Positions 42,330 to 52,125 of a DNA stretch of 64,000 bases are shown here, in pieces (position 1 is the first letter of the stretch; each line of letters opens with the position of its first letter). The stretch is from Bdellovibrionota bacterium (GTDB lineage: Bacteria; Bdellovibrionota; Bdellovibrionia; Bdellovibrionales; Bdellovibrionaceae). Below the pieces are notes generated by a model, which saw nothing but the letters and a program-made list of their open reading frames with translations, was not told the DNA's origin and made no database searches. The position numbers were made by a program, and so were the translations under genes. The DNA lies in NCBI GenBank assembly GCA_963170155.1, contig CAUJGP010000012.1, positions 1 to 64,000 of the forward strand, written 5' to 3'.

Positions 42330-44528
42330 CTATTCTTCATTTTGGAAACTAAATGGGAAAAGCACTTCGGCCACACTATTTGCCGGTGGCTCCGGAAAAA
42401 GCCAAGTTGCTAACTCATTAGTTAAACACGTTTCAACGCCTTTGTTATTAATAGATGATTCATTCACCTCTGCCGAGAGAACTTTCCCTTTTTCTCCGAT
42501 GACAAACTTCACAACGAGTCTTCCACTCAATGTTGTTTTAAATCTCAATTCTTTTTCATAACAACGGCGTATCACAGGCTTATGTGTTTGAATCACACGG
42601 AGAACCGCATTGCGATCGATGGTTCCTGCAAATGTAGCCCCATAGCCTCCAACATCCACCATCACTCCTGACTTGTCTCCCAATCCGCTGCCGACGCCAC
42701 CATAACCAGAGTTTCCACTGCCACGACCATTGGTGATACCACCACTGATTCCCTCGATAGCAACACCTTTACCGCCAGCACCCGTATCTTTAAAAGCGGA
42801 ACCTAAATCATCACCAGGGCGTCCTTTAGAAAAACCAACGGCACCCGTTGCCTGATTGGCGTCTCCAATGATTCCTCCAGCCCCTTGAACGGCTTGTCTT
42901 AATTTACTATTCACGCCACCACCACCAAAGGTGCTGGTAAGTCCTACGTTACTTAAATCCACGGGTTTTTTAGTTTGGCTCGCATTAGCACCCGCTTGAG
43001 CTCCCAGCTTCACCGCACCACCTTGTTGAACCGAGGTGAATGTCTTTTTCGCTGAAGTATTTTTATTAGGGGCCGCCTCAGCAGCCCGACTACCAGCCGC
43101 TCCACCCGACGTGACCGCTTTACCGGGCTTTTGAACCGGCTTTTCCGATTTGGTTGTAGCGACTTGATTTTTATCACCTAACACTAATTTTTGCTTTTCT
43201 TTAGGCGGTGTTTCCACTTTCACAGGAGGAGGAGTTTGAGGCGGTGGCACGCTTCTCTCAGGTGCTGGTTTTACCGTAGGATAAACAAATTTTGTTACAG
43301 AAATAATTTCTGGCTCAATCTCTTCTTTAGGAACTTCAATCGGAGCATGAATAATATTGTATAAAGCAATCAAACCAACCAACGCTGTTGCCAAAAGAAC
43401 ACTCGCGATTTCTCCGGTTGTAAATGGCAAGAAGGGTACAAGTGTTGGCTTTTGCGTTGATGGAACATAGCGGATATAAACATTGATTAAATCTGGAACA
43501 AGAGCCAATCGAAAAGCTTCGCCTTGCTCTAAACGAATGATATTTTGTCCGCGAGGCCCCGTCGTAATTCGTTTAATTTCTCTGAGGTCTTCATAACTAT
43601 AACTTTTTTTCTCTAAAATCAAATCACCCGTCATGGAAGAAGAAATATTGACGGTGGCAACGCCACCTTGAAAATCGGCCAAAGTAAAGGTGCCCGGAAA
43701 TACTTTTCCAGGGATCAAGATATCCGTTTTTTCACCGGAACCAATGGTGATGGCTTTGTTTCCTTTAAAATGATAAGTTTCAATAATACGCTCTTTCCAA
43801 GCAATAGAAACTTCCAATACGGAACCACGACTTGCCTTCACCACCTGATTCAATTCCGAAACAGCACTGGGAGGAGCAAAGGTTTTTGATAAATCAGGAC
43901 GGGAAACCGTCGGTGGGGCCGGAGGCTCAACAGGCAGAGCCTCTGCTGTCATCTGAGGTTTATTGACACTCATCCCATTTTCAAGATTGGGCCGTAATCC
44001 TACTTCTGCATGTTGTTGTGGTTCGCTGGCATAAGCTGTCTGAGGCGAAGAAGGGGATGGCGGAGCCACTGTTGCTGCCGACACCATTTCTGTCGTACTG
44101 ACGGTCGCAGAGGACAACCCTGAACCCGCTGGAGATTGATTCATGGAAACACTCTGCTCCGGATAGGCTGGAGGCGTTGGAAGAGCCGTTGCTAAAACGA
44201 CGGCATCGGGTGCTACCACTCGGGGTTTTGGAGCTCCCACATAAAACTGAAGCCTAAAGCTTCCAATCTTTAATTCATCCCCGGACTCCAACACATCATC
44301 TAAGATTTGATTGGGACCTTTATAAGTGCCATGGGCAGATCCGAGATCACAAATATAATAAGTTTCGTTTCGTTTTTCAATAAGCGCATGGATGGGTGAA
44401 ACGGATGGGTCATTGAGATTCAAGTTAACTTCCGCCTGATTACCAATAACGATTTGATCAAGCTGAAATTGCTTTACTTCAACAAGATGATCTCCCTTAA
44501 AAATTCTGAGTATTATTGGTAAATTCAA
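42330..44528 (-). CDS. FHA - TM - TonB-like gliding protein (GltG-like)
   Basis: A 732-residue trans-membrane protein. Cytoplasmic part: FHA phosphothreonine-binding domain about 15-95 (DPSVSPIHALIEKR, CDLGSAHGTYKG), a Pro/Ala-rich linker, and a second beta-rich domain about 225-360. One TM near 385-405 (ASVLLATALVGLIALYNII). Periplasmic part: Pro-rich strip (VPPPQTPPPVKVETPP), a long Gly-rich region, and a C-terminal TonB/AgmX-like domain with VIRRCYEKELRFKTTLSG and WLFPEP. This is the GltG layout of M. xanthus: it couples stator movement and regulation to the periplasmic scaffold. Overlaps the small gene upstream by 4 bases. Confidence 0.88.
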   Translation of the reverse strand: MNLPIILRIFKGDHLVEVKQFQLDQIVIGNQAEVNLNLNDPSVSPIHALIEKRNETYYICDLGSAHGTYKGPNQILDDVLESGDELKIGSFRLQFYVGAPKPRVVAPDAVVLATALPTPPAYPEQSVSMNQSPAGSGLSSATVSTTEMVSAATVAPPSPSSPQTAYASEPQQHAEVGLRPNLENGMSVNKPQMTAEALPVEPPAPPTVSRPDLSKTFAPPSAVSELNQVVKASRGSVLEVSIAWKERIIETYHFKGNKAITIGSGEKTDILIPGKVFPGTFTLADFQGGVATVNISSSMTGDLILEKKSYSYEDLREIKRITTGPRGQNIIRLEQGEAFRLALVPDLINVYIRYVPSTQKPTLVPFLPFTTGEIASVLLATALVGLIALYNIIHAPIEVPKEEIEPEIISVTKFVYPTVKPAPERSVPPPQTPPPVKVETPPKEKQKLVLGDKNQVATTKSEKPVQKPGKAVTSGGAAGSRAAEAAPNKNTSAKKTFTSVQQGGAVKLGAQAGANASQTKKPVDLSNVGLTSTFGGGGVNSKLRQAVQGAGGIIGDANQATGAVGFSKGRPGDDLGSAFKDTGAGGKGVAIEGISGGITNGRGSGNSGYGGVGSGLGDKSGVMVDVGGYGATFAGTIDRNAVLRVIQTHKPVIRRCYEKELRFKTTLSGRLVVKFVIGEKGKVLSAEVNESSINNKGVETCLTNELATWLFPEPPANSVAEVLFPFSFQNEE

Positions 44529-44812
44529 TCACTTCTCCCAGAGCCCCTTAACCGTTCCCCTGTCTCCACCATTTCTGGTAAGAAGTTTTCTCTCAAACGA
44601 ATTAATTTTTTGAAGTTAAAATTCTTTCTTTGCAGAAGATACATAAGCTCTGGCTTTTGCACTCCACCTTCAATCAATTCGTCTTCGAAACTCAGGGTAT
44701 GTTTTTTAACGGACTCCTCATTTGTTTTATTTTGCGCTTTTACAAATTCAGGAAAAACGCACATAAAAGTAATTAGCAAAATTGATACCGTTTTAAAACA
44801 TAAATTAATCAT
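44525..44812 (-). CDS. Small secreted protein of the gliding-type operon
   Basis: A 95-residue exported protein: signal peptide about 1-25 (VSILLITFMCVFPEFVKAQ) and a short mature part with FEDELIEGGVQKPELMYLL, NFKKLIRLRENFLPEM and a charged end. The E-G-G-x-x-(K/R)-P-E...I-x-L-R-x-N-F pattern looks like a conserved motif of delta-proteobacterial TonB/TolQR operons (recalled, not checked). No domain name is certain. Wedged between a TPR lipoprotein and the FHA/TonB protein, with a 4-base overlap to the latter, so it probably works in the same periplasmic complex. Confidence 0.78.
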   Translation of the reverse strand: MINLCFKTVSILLITFMCVFPEFVKAQNKTNEESVKKHTLSFEDELIEGGVQKPELMYLLQRKNFNFKKLIRLRENFLPEMVETGERLRGSGRSD

Positions 44813-44842
44813 AAATATCCTTTATTTAATTTACTGCTTATT

Positions 44843-45715
44843 TTATTCAGAACTCTTGCCGCTAATTGTCTCTTCCATCCTCACGAGGGCTTGTTTTTTC
44901 TTTGGCGGCACTCCCATAAATCTTATTTTGTCTATTAGCGCACTTGCCCCTTTAAAATCTTTCTTAACGTAAGTGAGATAAAGTGCATAATTAAATGACA
45001 CTACGGCATCAGATGACCCAATTTGGAGCGCTTCCTTGAAAATACTATCAGCTCGAGAGTTTCCATCTTCCATCAAAGAAACCGCAAAATTGTTCAACAC
45101 TGGTAAATCCTTAATACCTCCCTTATAGGCGGCCTCCAGAAAATTCCGAGCCTTGCCGTAGTCCTTTCCGACAGCAAAAACAGAACCAAGATTCGCATTC
45201 GCAGCGGGGTAATTCGGATTTAAAGAAAGAGCCTTTCGAAAAGACTCTATTGCCAAACGATTTTCTCCGCTTTGAGAATACATCACGCCCATATTATTGT
45301 GAGCGACCGGATTTTTTGGGTCCTTATCCAAGATATTCTTAAATATCATACGGGCCAATGCCTCTCTCCCTTTTGAAAAGTGATAAAGAGCTAAGGAGTT
45401 CAGGGCCTTTGAGTCACCGGGATCCTGAGAAAGAAGGTTAGCCACTGTTTTCTCTACTGCCTCATCGTCTCCGCTACCGATTGTGATTTGCAAACTGTCG
45501 TAGAGATCTTTCTTTTTAGGAAGTCCTTCCTCCGGATCGCTACTCGCACTCTTACTTTGGCTACCTCCCGCAGAGCTTTTACCCGTCGCTACACTTGAAG
45601 ATTTGGATTCACCTGCGGAATCAGAGCCTTCCTCTCCTGATTTCACACCAGAGGTCGAGCAAGCTGTGAGTAAGTAAGCCGTAAAAAGACATAAAAATAA
45701 ATTTCGCTTTCTCAT
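44843..45715 (-). CDS. TPR lipoprotein (GltE/AglT-like)
   Basis: About 290 residues from ATG 45715; it overlaps the upstream stop by 4 bases (ATGA). Lipobox LLTAC with lipidated C19, then a Ser/Gly/Lys spacer (about 25-60), then six or so TPR helices: NSLALYHFSKGREALARMIF, NNMGVMYSQSGENRLAIESF, NANLGSVFAVGKDYGKARNF, NNFAVSLMEDGNSRADSIF. It is probably anchored in the outer membrane, facing the periplasm, as GltE. TPRs bind partner proteins, here plausibly the larger TPR protein encoded upstream. Confidence 0.85.
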   Translation of the reverse strand: MRKRNLFLCLFTAYLLTACSTSGVKSGEEGSDSAGESKSSSVATGKSSAGGSQSKSASSDPEEGLPKKKDLYDSLQITIGSGDDEAVEKTVANLLSQDPGDSKALNSLALYHFSKGREALARMIFKNILDKDPKNPVAHNNMGVMYSQSGENRLAIESFRKALSLNPNYPAANANLGSVFAVGKDYGKARNFLEAAYKGGIKDLPVLNNFAVSLMEDGNSRADSIFKEALQIGSSDAVVSFNYALYLTYVKKDFKGASALIDKIRFMGVPPKKKQALVRMEETISGKSSE

Positions 45716-48700
45716 TTTAACCCCATCCAATCCTGGTACGTTTTAGCAAAGGCTTCTGATCCTAAATCCAATTTAGCATTTGGATCCAAAACTCTAAGTC
45801 CTTCCATGGCATTGAAATAAGAATTATTATAAGTTTCCAATTCTTTACCTTTAGCAACGGTTCCGCGAAAACTTTCAATTGCTTTCGCCAAAAATGGTTT
45901 TGCCATCTCTGCAACGGCCGCCGTGTATTGGTTTCTTGCCGCCTCATCATTAGCCACCTCTGGAGGTAAAGGAGCTGAGAGTAGAGCTTCATTCATGTGA
46001 GCATTTGTTCTGCCTAATAACTCAAGGGCTCCCACAATTTCTTCAGCGCTGTCATATTTAATAACTTCCGCTAACTCTTGATTTAATTTATTGATGAGTG
46101 CGAGCTTATCATCGGCTACTTTTTTTAATCGAGCTGAATTCGCTGGAAACTTCAATGAAACGAGTTGTTGATACACTTGTTCTGTGTTTTGTAAGCGAAT
46201 TTGAGCGGCATACTGAGCTCCTGGTCCTCTCAACCTCGGAACAAGATTTTTTTGCACAGAAACCACCTTCGATCGCCAATCATTCCACTCTCGGCGATTC
46301 CGGATTTTACCGTAGCAATCCATAATTTTATAATGGGATTCAACGATAAGCTCTGGGTCTCGCCCCAATCTCAAATACTCTTTGAAGTGATCAATTGCTT
46401 TATAATATTGCTGATTCCGATAGGTCAGGTTAGCCATCCTATAAAAGACCGCGGCCTTTTCTGTGTTATTGGCTTTCTTCAAATACAAGCCATAGTACTT
46501 ATTGGCTCGCTCCACCGAGTTTAAAGCATCATATAAAATAGCCGCATTGTAAAAAAATCCCATTGCATCTTTATCATTAGGATTTTTTTCACCAACGACA
46601 GCATAGGCCCCAGCCGCCTTCTGAAACATCCCCAAGTTTTGATACATACTGGGTAAAAGCTTATAGGCTTTTTCTTGTAAAGGAATGGCCGCTTTATCTT
46701 TGCTTTTTAAAACCATTTCAAAGGCATTAATAGAGGGCCAAAGACGATTGGCTCTTTGGTAATTCACTCCCGAATTGAACTGTGCCTTCAATAAAAAAGT
46801 AGAACGAGGGTATTTTTTTGTGAAATCCTCAAATCTTTTCGCGCTTCCCAAATAATCCTTCTTAGATTCCAAGTCTTCGCCAGCTTTAAAACTCGCACGC
46901 TCTAAAATATTTCGAATTTGATTGGCTGATGAACTTTCAGAAACTCCACTTTGAGTGAGTAGCTCGTTCCCCACTCTTTCAAGACCTACGAAATCTTTTT
47001 TCAAATTATACATATCCAACAAAAGATTAGCAGCGTATTCGGCTTGTTTGGATTTAGGGCTACTTTGAATCACTTCCTTGAAAACTCGCTCCGCTTCCGT
47101 AAAATGATTGGAAAGATAATAGAGCCGTCCAATTTTAAAGCGAAGTTCGACGTTCTTGTCTCCCTTCTGAAAGTTTTTAAGGTACCACTCCCCATTTTCA
47201 ATGAATTGCTTCACTCGGGGATCGAGAGGCAAAGGTTCTGTCGATTGCCCCACTCGCGCTTGCATTTGCTCTTCTGTCGGCAAATTCTTTTCCAAACCTA
47301 GAATCATGTTCATCCCGGCCTTGGGTCCATATTTACTTTGTGGAGCGTTCTTTGCCACCCAAGCATATTGCTGAGCCGCTTCTCCAAATTTTTCCATATC
47401 ATAAAGCAATTCACCGTAAAAAAACATCATGTCCGGATATTGAGCGGCATCTTGGAATTCTGATAAATAAAGTTTATAGCCTTCTGCGGCCTGCTCCTGA
47501 GAAAATTTTCCTCTCGAATTTTGAGCAGATTGATGTTGTTGGAGCGTGTAGGTTCGCAAAAAATTCTCTGTGGTTTTATTGCTGGTTTCAACGACTGTTT
47601 TATTGGATTTATTTTCTTTATACCACTCGGACTTCGGCCCATAATTTTTGATGAATGAATACATTTCTTCTTTGAATCTTTGATTTTTAGAATCATTTAA
47701 ATAATTTTTCACGATCTGAAATTGGTATTCATAGGCTTTCGGAGACATTTTACTTCTGGCAATCAACTTTTTAAATAAAATAGCCGCTTTTTCCCGCTCT
47801 CCTTTATCACTATAATAATACGCAAGTTTTTCCACTTCCCGAGGGGCACGCTCTTCACCCAAATGCTTTGCAAAGTAAGGGAAGGCTTTTTCAACATCAC
47901 CTCCATCCGCAAAAAAGATCACCAAATCCCGTCGTGCCTCAATATCTAACTTAGCAACGTTGACTTTCTTAGAAGAATCTCCGCTCATCCTTATGAGCAC
48001 CTCTAGAAACTTCATTCCTTCCGCCGACTGTCCTTTACGGTGTAAACACCAAGCCGCTTTATAAAGAGCAATCCCAAAGGTGCTCGCATTCTGGTTCTTG
48101 ATCACTTTTTTATAAGACTCGAGGGCCAGATCCCACTTTTCTTCATCAAAATAATATTCACCGATGGAAAAATGAGCCTCTCCCACATAAGGACTTCGCG
48201 GATATTCAGTGGTGAGACGCGAGTAGTAACCGGCCCCTTTTTTGAACTCTCCCAGCTCAATATAATTAAACCCTAAAAAATAAAGGGCCTGATCCATTTT
48301 AGGGTGGTTGCGAAAATCTCTCACAAAGTATTCATAAAGTTGAATAGCTTTTTTATTGTAAGACATGGACTCGGAAAGATCGATATCTGGCTTTAAAGCT
48401 GTTTTCTTCTCATGAAACGCTTTTAGTTTTTCTTCATACTCATTTTGTTTACGACTTTTAATATAATCCGACTTTTCAACATAAAGCTCAGCTAATCTTA
48501 GCCACAATTCCCCCCGGTTGGGGCTGCCTTTCATTTTCTCTGTTAATCGATACAGCTCTTGAATTTGCCTTTCCGTAATGCGCTCGAGCTCCACACGGTC
48601 TTTCCCTACTTTTTCTACATTGATCTCTTCACGAGAAAGTGTCGGCCGGATGGATTGAAAATCAATGCGATCTCGCTTAGGTTCTTGAAAGAGATTTGCC

Positions 48701-48885
48701 GTTGGGACAGCGAAGTTTTGCTTCGACATCACTGTTTGCCCTTGCGACGCTCCCGATTTCCGCAATTTTTTCAACATGTCTCCAATGGTCTCTTCTGAAT
48801 AAACATTCACAGACGCACTGAAGACTCCCAGAGCCACAATGAGTATAAACGACAATTTAGTTTGCACAGCTTTGTTTTCCGACAT
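45712..48885 (-). CDS. Large exported TPR protein (GltD/AgmU-like)
   Basis: A 1057-residue protein: signal peptide (KLSFILIVALGVFSASV), a Lys/Arg-rich stretch, and then many TPR or Sel1-type repeats through most of the chain (YFLGFNYIELGEFKKGAGYY, AHFSIGEYYFDEEKWDLALE, FRMANLTYRNQQYYKAIDHF). Length and content match GltD/AgmU of M. xanthus, the periplasmic scaffold of gliding complexes. ATG 48885 lies 29 bases inside the upstream gene with AGGA before it; GTG 48867 is an alternative. Its stop overlaps the TPR lipoprotein gene by 4 bases. Confidence 0.85.
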   Translation of the reverse strand: MSENKAVQTKLSFILIVALGVFSASVNVYSEETIGDMLKKLRKSGASQGQTVMSKQNFAVPTANLFQEPKRDRIDFQSIRPTLSREEINVEKVGKDRVELERITERQIQELYRLTEKMKGSPNRGELWLRLAELYVEKSDYIKSRKQNEYEEKLKAFHEKKTALKPDIDLSESMSYNKKAIQLYEYFVRDFRNHPKMDQALYFLGFNYIELGEFKKGAGYYSRLTTEYPRSPYVGEAHFSIGEYYFDEEKWDLALESYKKVIKNQNASTFGIALYKAAWCLHRKGQSAEGMKFLEVLIRMSGDSSKKVNVAKLDIEARRDLVIFFADGGDVEKAFPYFAKHLGEERAPREVEKLAYYYSDKGEREKAAILFKKLIARSKMSPKAYEYQFQIVKNYLNDSKNQRFKEEMYSFIKNYGPKSEWYKENKSNKTVVETSNKTTENFLRTYTLQQHQSAQNSRGKFSQEQAAEGYKLYLSEFQDAAQYPDMMFFYGELLYDMEKFGEAAQQYAWVAKNAPQSKYGPKAGMNMILGLEKNLPTEEQMQARVGQSTEPLPLDPRVKQFIENGEWYLKNFQKGDKNVELRFKIGRLYYLSNHFTEAERVFKEVIQSSPKSKQAEYAANLLLDMYNLKKDFVGLERVGNELLTQSGVSESSSANQIRNILERASFKAGEDLESKKDYLGSAKRFEDFTKKYPRSTFLLKAQFNSGVNYQRANRLWPSINAFEMVLKSKDKAAIPLQEKAYKLLPSMYQNLGMFQKAAGAYAVVGEKNPNDKDAMGFFYNAAILYDALNSVERANKYYGLYLKKANNTEKAAVFYRMANLTYRNQQYYKAIDHFKEYLRLGRDPELIVESHYKIMDCYGKIRNRREWNDWRSKVVSVQKNLVPRLRGPGAQYAAQIRLQNTEQVYQQLVSLKFPANSARLKKVADDKLALINKLNQELAEVIKYDSAEEIVGALELLGRTNAHMNEALLSAPLPPEVANDEAARNQYTAAVAEMAKPFLAKAIESFRGTVAKGKELETYNNSYFNAMEGLRVLDPNAKLDLGSEAFAKTYQDWMGLK

Positions 48886-50434
48886 AAAAGTAGTTTCCTA
48901 TTTCATCAAGCCAAAATTCCCCTTGAAAGGGCCAATAATCATATCCATTTTTCACGTAATAACTACGATCAGAATCATCGTCGATTTTTGGAGACTCTAC
49001 AGGCTGCCCTGCGATTTTCTTCTTGAGCGCATCCTTTTGTAAGCCAATCATTTCGTACCTTAGGTAAGAAACCTGCTCATCAAGGTCCTTCAGCTCTCCT
49101 CTCATGTAAATCATGTGAATCTTAGCTTTGATTCCCACCAACTTTTGGGCGGTCTTGATTCGACCAATCAATAGCTTCACCGTGTATCGCCCTAAAGGAG
49201 ATTCCAAAAAACCAACAGACATTTTCTCTAGTTGTTGTCTCTCAATAAAGAGTTTACGAAGATAATCCAATCCTCGTTCGATATCGGGCTTTCCAATAAT
49301 ATTTCTTATCACTCGGTAGGGGATTCGCCCTTCCGCTGGTTTACCCCCGCTTTGAATCATCTTTTTCATTAAAAGACCATGTTCAACCTCATCGTAATAA
49401 GCTTTAGGGTCGTTGGTCGAACGCAAGAAATTAGTCAAACGCGTTTGAACATCGCCATAGGATCTTTCAAAGAGCCCCACAACCTTGTTCACTTCATCAT
49501 ATTTACAAATGTACAAGTACACAATGGCTCTTAAGACTAATGATTCAGGAACATAAAAATCATCATAGTAACTTGAATGAAGAGAGTGAAAAGTGCCTAA
49601 TGCAGATCGAAAACGGGCGCTCCGTAAATTAGCCCATGCCGATTCAAAGAGAGCATTATGCCAAAGAGTGTGATCCCTCGGAACTCTGCGATAGTACTCT
49701 AAGCTTCGTCTCCAATCTTTTCTTTGGTAATGCGCACGAGCCAGAGCCATGAGAGTTGAAACTCTTGTGCTGTCTGTGATCGCTCTTTTTTTATTGGCGA
49801 GCAGGGCTTCAAACTTACTAATGGCGGCTCCAGTATCATTGAGCATCGCAAAGCTAGAACCAGACATATATTGAGCCATCTCTGAATAAGAGCTATCGGA
49901 GGTCACGCGATCAAAAGCTTCAATTGCACCTTTGTAATCTTTATTACGGAACTTAATCTCTCCCATTCGAAAAAAGAGCATGTCTTTCTCTTGAGCAGGA
50001 AACTCAGAGACCTTCATCTTAGAAACGGCGTAATTCAAAATGGTTTCATCACCGAGCTTATCCGCCGCAATCGATAAATACTCCAAAGCTTTTTTATTGT
50101 AATTTTGGTCATTAACCATAATGACATTAGCGAACTGCCAAGCAGCAATTTGGGGAAAATTCAGATCTAAAAAGATTTTTCCCAAAGTGAGGTAAATCAG
50201 CCCTCGATAAGGCCTCAGTTCTGGTCTGGTACGAATAGAAAAAAGAGCCGAAGCGGCTGGCAAAAGTTGTTTTTTTTCATATAAACTCAGAGCATTCCGC
50301 AACCGTTGATCTCGAACACCATACTCATTTTGCGCTTGCGCCTTAGAGACGCCAATGAAGGTTATGATCAAAATCACAAGACTGAAATAGCGCACACTTT
50401 CACTCAATAATCCTAAAACTCTTATTTTTTTCAT
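48857..50434 (-). CDS. Exported TPR protein (GltC-like)
   Basis: A 525-residue exported protein: signal peptide about 15-33 (FSLVILIITFIGVSKAQAQ), then tandem helical repeats (ALSLYEKKQLLPAASALF, FRMGEIKFRNKDYKGAIEAF, SLEYYRRVPRDHTLWHNALF). The last 120 residues are helical and charged, not repeat-like. By position (after the two barrels) and TPR content it resembles GltC, which joins the barrels to the scaffold. It overlaps the upstream barrel gene by 4 bases (ATGA) and the downstream scaffold gene by 29. Confidence 0.8.
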   Translation of the reverse strand: MKKIRVLGLLSESVRYFSLVILIITFIGVSKAQAQNEYGVRDQRLRNALSLYEKKQLLPAASALFSIRTRPELRPYRGLIYLTLGKIFLDLNFPQIAAWQFANVIMVNDQNYNKKALEYLSIAADKLGDETILNYAVSKMKVSEFPAQEKDMLFFRMGEIKFRNKDYKGAIEAFDRVTSDSSYSEMAQYMSGSSFAMLNDTGAAISKFEALLANKKRAITDSTRVSTLMALARAHYQRKDWRRSLEYYRRVPRDHTLWHNALFESAWANLRSARFRSALGTFHSLHSSYYDDFYVPESLVLRAIVYLYICKYDEVNKVVGLFERSYGDVQTRLTNFLRSTNDPKAYYDEVEHGLLMKKMIQSGGKPAEGRIPYRVIRNIIGKPDIERGLDYLRKLFIERQQLEKMSVGFLESPLGRYTVKLLIGRIKTAQKLVGIKAKIHMIYMRGELKDLDEQVSYLRYEMIGLQKDALKKKIAGQPVESPKIDDDSDRSYYVKNGYDYWPFQGEFWLDEIGNYFYVGKQSCAN

Positions 50435-51306
50435 CGATAACTTGCTCCTGGAAATAAAAGAGTTAAACCAATCCCCAGATATAAATCACCCAGCGATTGC
50501 TTTTTTCCGGAATCCACTAAACTACCATCATCTTTGACATCTGGAATTCGAGCCGTGTAACTAACGTAACTCAAATCCCATCGCCAAGCGAAAGACTTGG
50601 TGATTGAAAAAATCTCGCCCGTTCCTAAATGAATACTGGGAGCTGTCTTATCCAAATAAGATGTTTCAGTGGTACCTCCCCCTATCGAAAAATAAAAATC
50701 GTAGGGAATGATAACCTTATCTAAAAAAGTCATCTTACCGTAGAAGGGGATATAGATAAGAGAAGCTCCTAAGTAGCTTAAACTGCTCAACATGGTTTTG
50801 GTGGTAATTCTGTATTTGGATTGTAGATCCGCGGTGATGGTTCTAGGAGAGACCGAGTGACTCCACATACCGATTTCAACACCAAGGGATTCCGTGAAGA
50901 AAAAAGAAAATCGCCCATTGAAACCATAGCTGTCAAAAAAAGGGTTATTGGTTAAAAAATCCACTCCACCATAAATTTGAAAGCGGTTCGTTTTCGGCAT
51001 AAACCTTTTTTGTATCACTGTCACATCAGAAAAAGCCGAGAGCTTCGGTAGGTCCTGAAAAGTGAGCTGCTTAGCATCCTCCCTTAAACTTCTATCTTGA
51101 GCTGAAGGTTGTGAGCTCTCCGCTTGCTCTTCTCCTCGACGGCTCATCTCTCTCTCAATCGCATCTAGATCAAAATCATCATTTGCCAAAGCAAATCGAT
51201 CCCCAAAAAGAATCAAGATCAAGCTTAACGCGTAAAAGAAAATCCCTTTCACTTTCAAGCCCGTACTCTTCCATTGCTTACTTTTTCGTTTCAATCCCTG
51301 AAACAT
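50431..51306 (-). CDS. Outer-membrane barrel, gliding-type operon (GltA/GltB-like), second
   Basis: A 291-residue exported protein. A hydrophobic signal follows a basic N-terminus (IFFYALSLILILFGDRFALA), then a charged stretch (EREMSRRGEEQAESS) and a 200-residue barrel with strand pairs (RFQIYGGVDFLTNNPFF, GVEIGMWSHSV, YDFYFSIGGGTTETSYL, WRWDLSYVSYTAR, DLYLGIGLTLLF). The ending LFPGASYR is barrel-like. AAGGGG precedes the ATG. It overlaps the GltC-like gene by 4 bases. It would form an outer-membrane pore or anchor with the neighbouring barrel. Confidence 0.78.
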   Translation of the reverse strand: MFQGLKRKSKQWKSTGLKVKGIFFYALSLILILFGDRFALANDDFDLDAIEREMSRRGEEQAESSQPSAQDRSLREDAKQLTFQDLPKLSAFSDVTVIQKRFMPKTNRFQIYGGVDFLTNNPFFDSYGFNGRFSFFFTESLGVEIGMWSHSVSPRTITADLQSKYRITTKTMLSSLSYLGASLIYIPFYGKMTFLDKVIIPYDFYFSIGGGTTETSYLDKTAPSIHLGTGEIFSITKSFAWRWDLSYVSYTARIPDVKDDGSLVDSGKKQSLGDLYLGIGLTLLFPGASYR

Positions 51307-51378
51307 ATTTTTCCCCTTAACAACTTTAAGAGTTCTTGCTTCGCCTCAATTCGTATTAATGACGAAAGCTCCCTCAAT

Positions 51379-52125
51379 TTAGAATAAAAAAACCAACCCT
51401 CCCGTGAGATGCGTTAGCATGTAGGTTGTGGATTCAAAGTCTCGGATTTTTAAAACACCATTACGAAGATCGTCTTTACTCTGATTTTGAGAGCGTCCTG
51501 AAGGACGATAAATAGGGTTCGGTCCGGAATACCTAACAAATTTCAAATCAAAGCGAAGTGCGAAGTTTTTAGAAAGGTAAAATCGTTGACCTAACCCAAA
51601 ATCAAAAGCTAATGCTGTTAGGCCATCGTACATCACAGACCCAACGCCTGCGAGCCCATAAATGTGAGTATTGACCACTAAGTTTTTGAGGATGCTTAGT
51701 TTTCCATAAAAAGCAGTTAATTGATAACTCACTAAAGCCACACTCTTGGGCCCAAAGGTCTTGGATAAATCCAAATTGACCTCGCTATTGAGGGTTTTCG
51801 CGTAATCCCCGACTCCCGTTCCCATCAAGCCATAACTCAAGTTCACCCCGTGAACCTCATTGATGTGATACGTACCCAAAAAACCCATTTGATCTTGGCT
51901 GTGCACAGCTTCATCGGTGACCTTTCCCAAAAACCCACCCAACTCGAATCTTCCTTCAACCACAACGTTTCTATTTCGAACACTGTTAGGAACATCAAAT
52001 TTAGGTAAAACACTTTCTCGTGCCAATTCCTCTTCTGGAAAAGCCATTTTTTCGGCTCGAAGGGATGTTGTCATCCCAACCACACTCATGAAACATATCA
52101 GAGGCCATCCATAGATTTTTCGCAT
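51379..52125 (-). CDS. Outer-membrane barrel, gliding-type operon (GltA/GltB-like), first
   Basis: About 248 residues. ATG 52125 shares its A with the kdsC stop (TGATG), with AGGTG 5 bases upstream; GTG 52128 is an alternative. Signal peptide (CFMSVVGMTTSLRA), then barrel strands (VEGRFELGGFLGKV, GVNLSYGLMGTG, LVSYQLTAFYGKL, FALRFDLKFVRYS) ending in LTGGLVFLF, an outer-membrane barrel terminus. The two barrels are similar in plan (LRWDL/ALRFDLKFVRYS). It is the first motility-type gene of the operon, translationally coupled to kdsC. Confidence 0.78.
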   Translation of the reverse strand: MRKIYGWPLICFMSVVGMTTSLRAEKMAFPEEELARESVLPKFDVPNSVRNRNVVVEGRFELGGFLGKVTDEAVHSQDQMGFLGTYHINEVHGVNLSYGLMGTGVGDYAKTLNSEVNLDLSKTFGPKSVALVSYQLTAFYGKLSILKNLVVNTHIYGLAGVGSVMYDGLTALAFDFGLGQRFYLSKNFALRFDLKFVRYSGPNPIYRPSGRSQNQSKDDLRNGVLKIRDFESTTYMLTHLTGGLVFLF

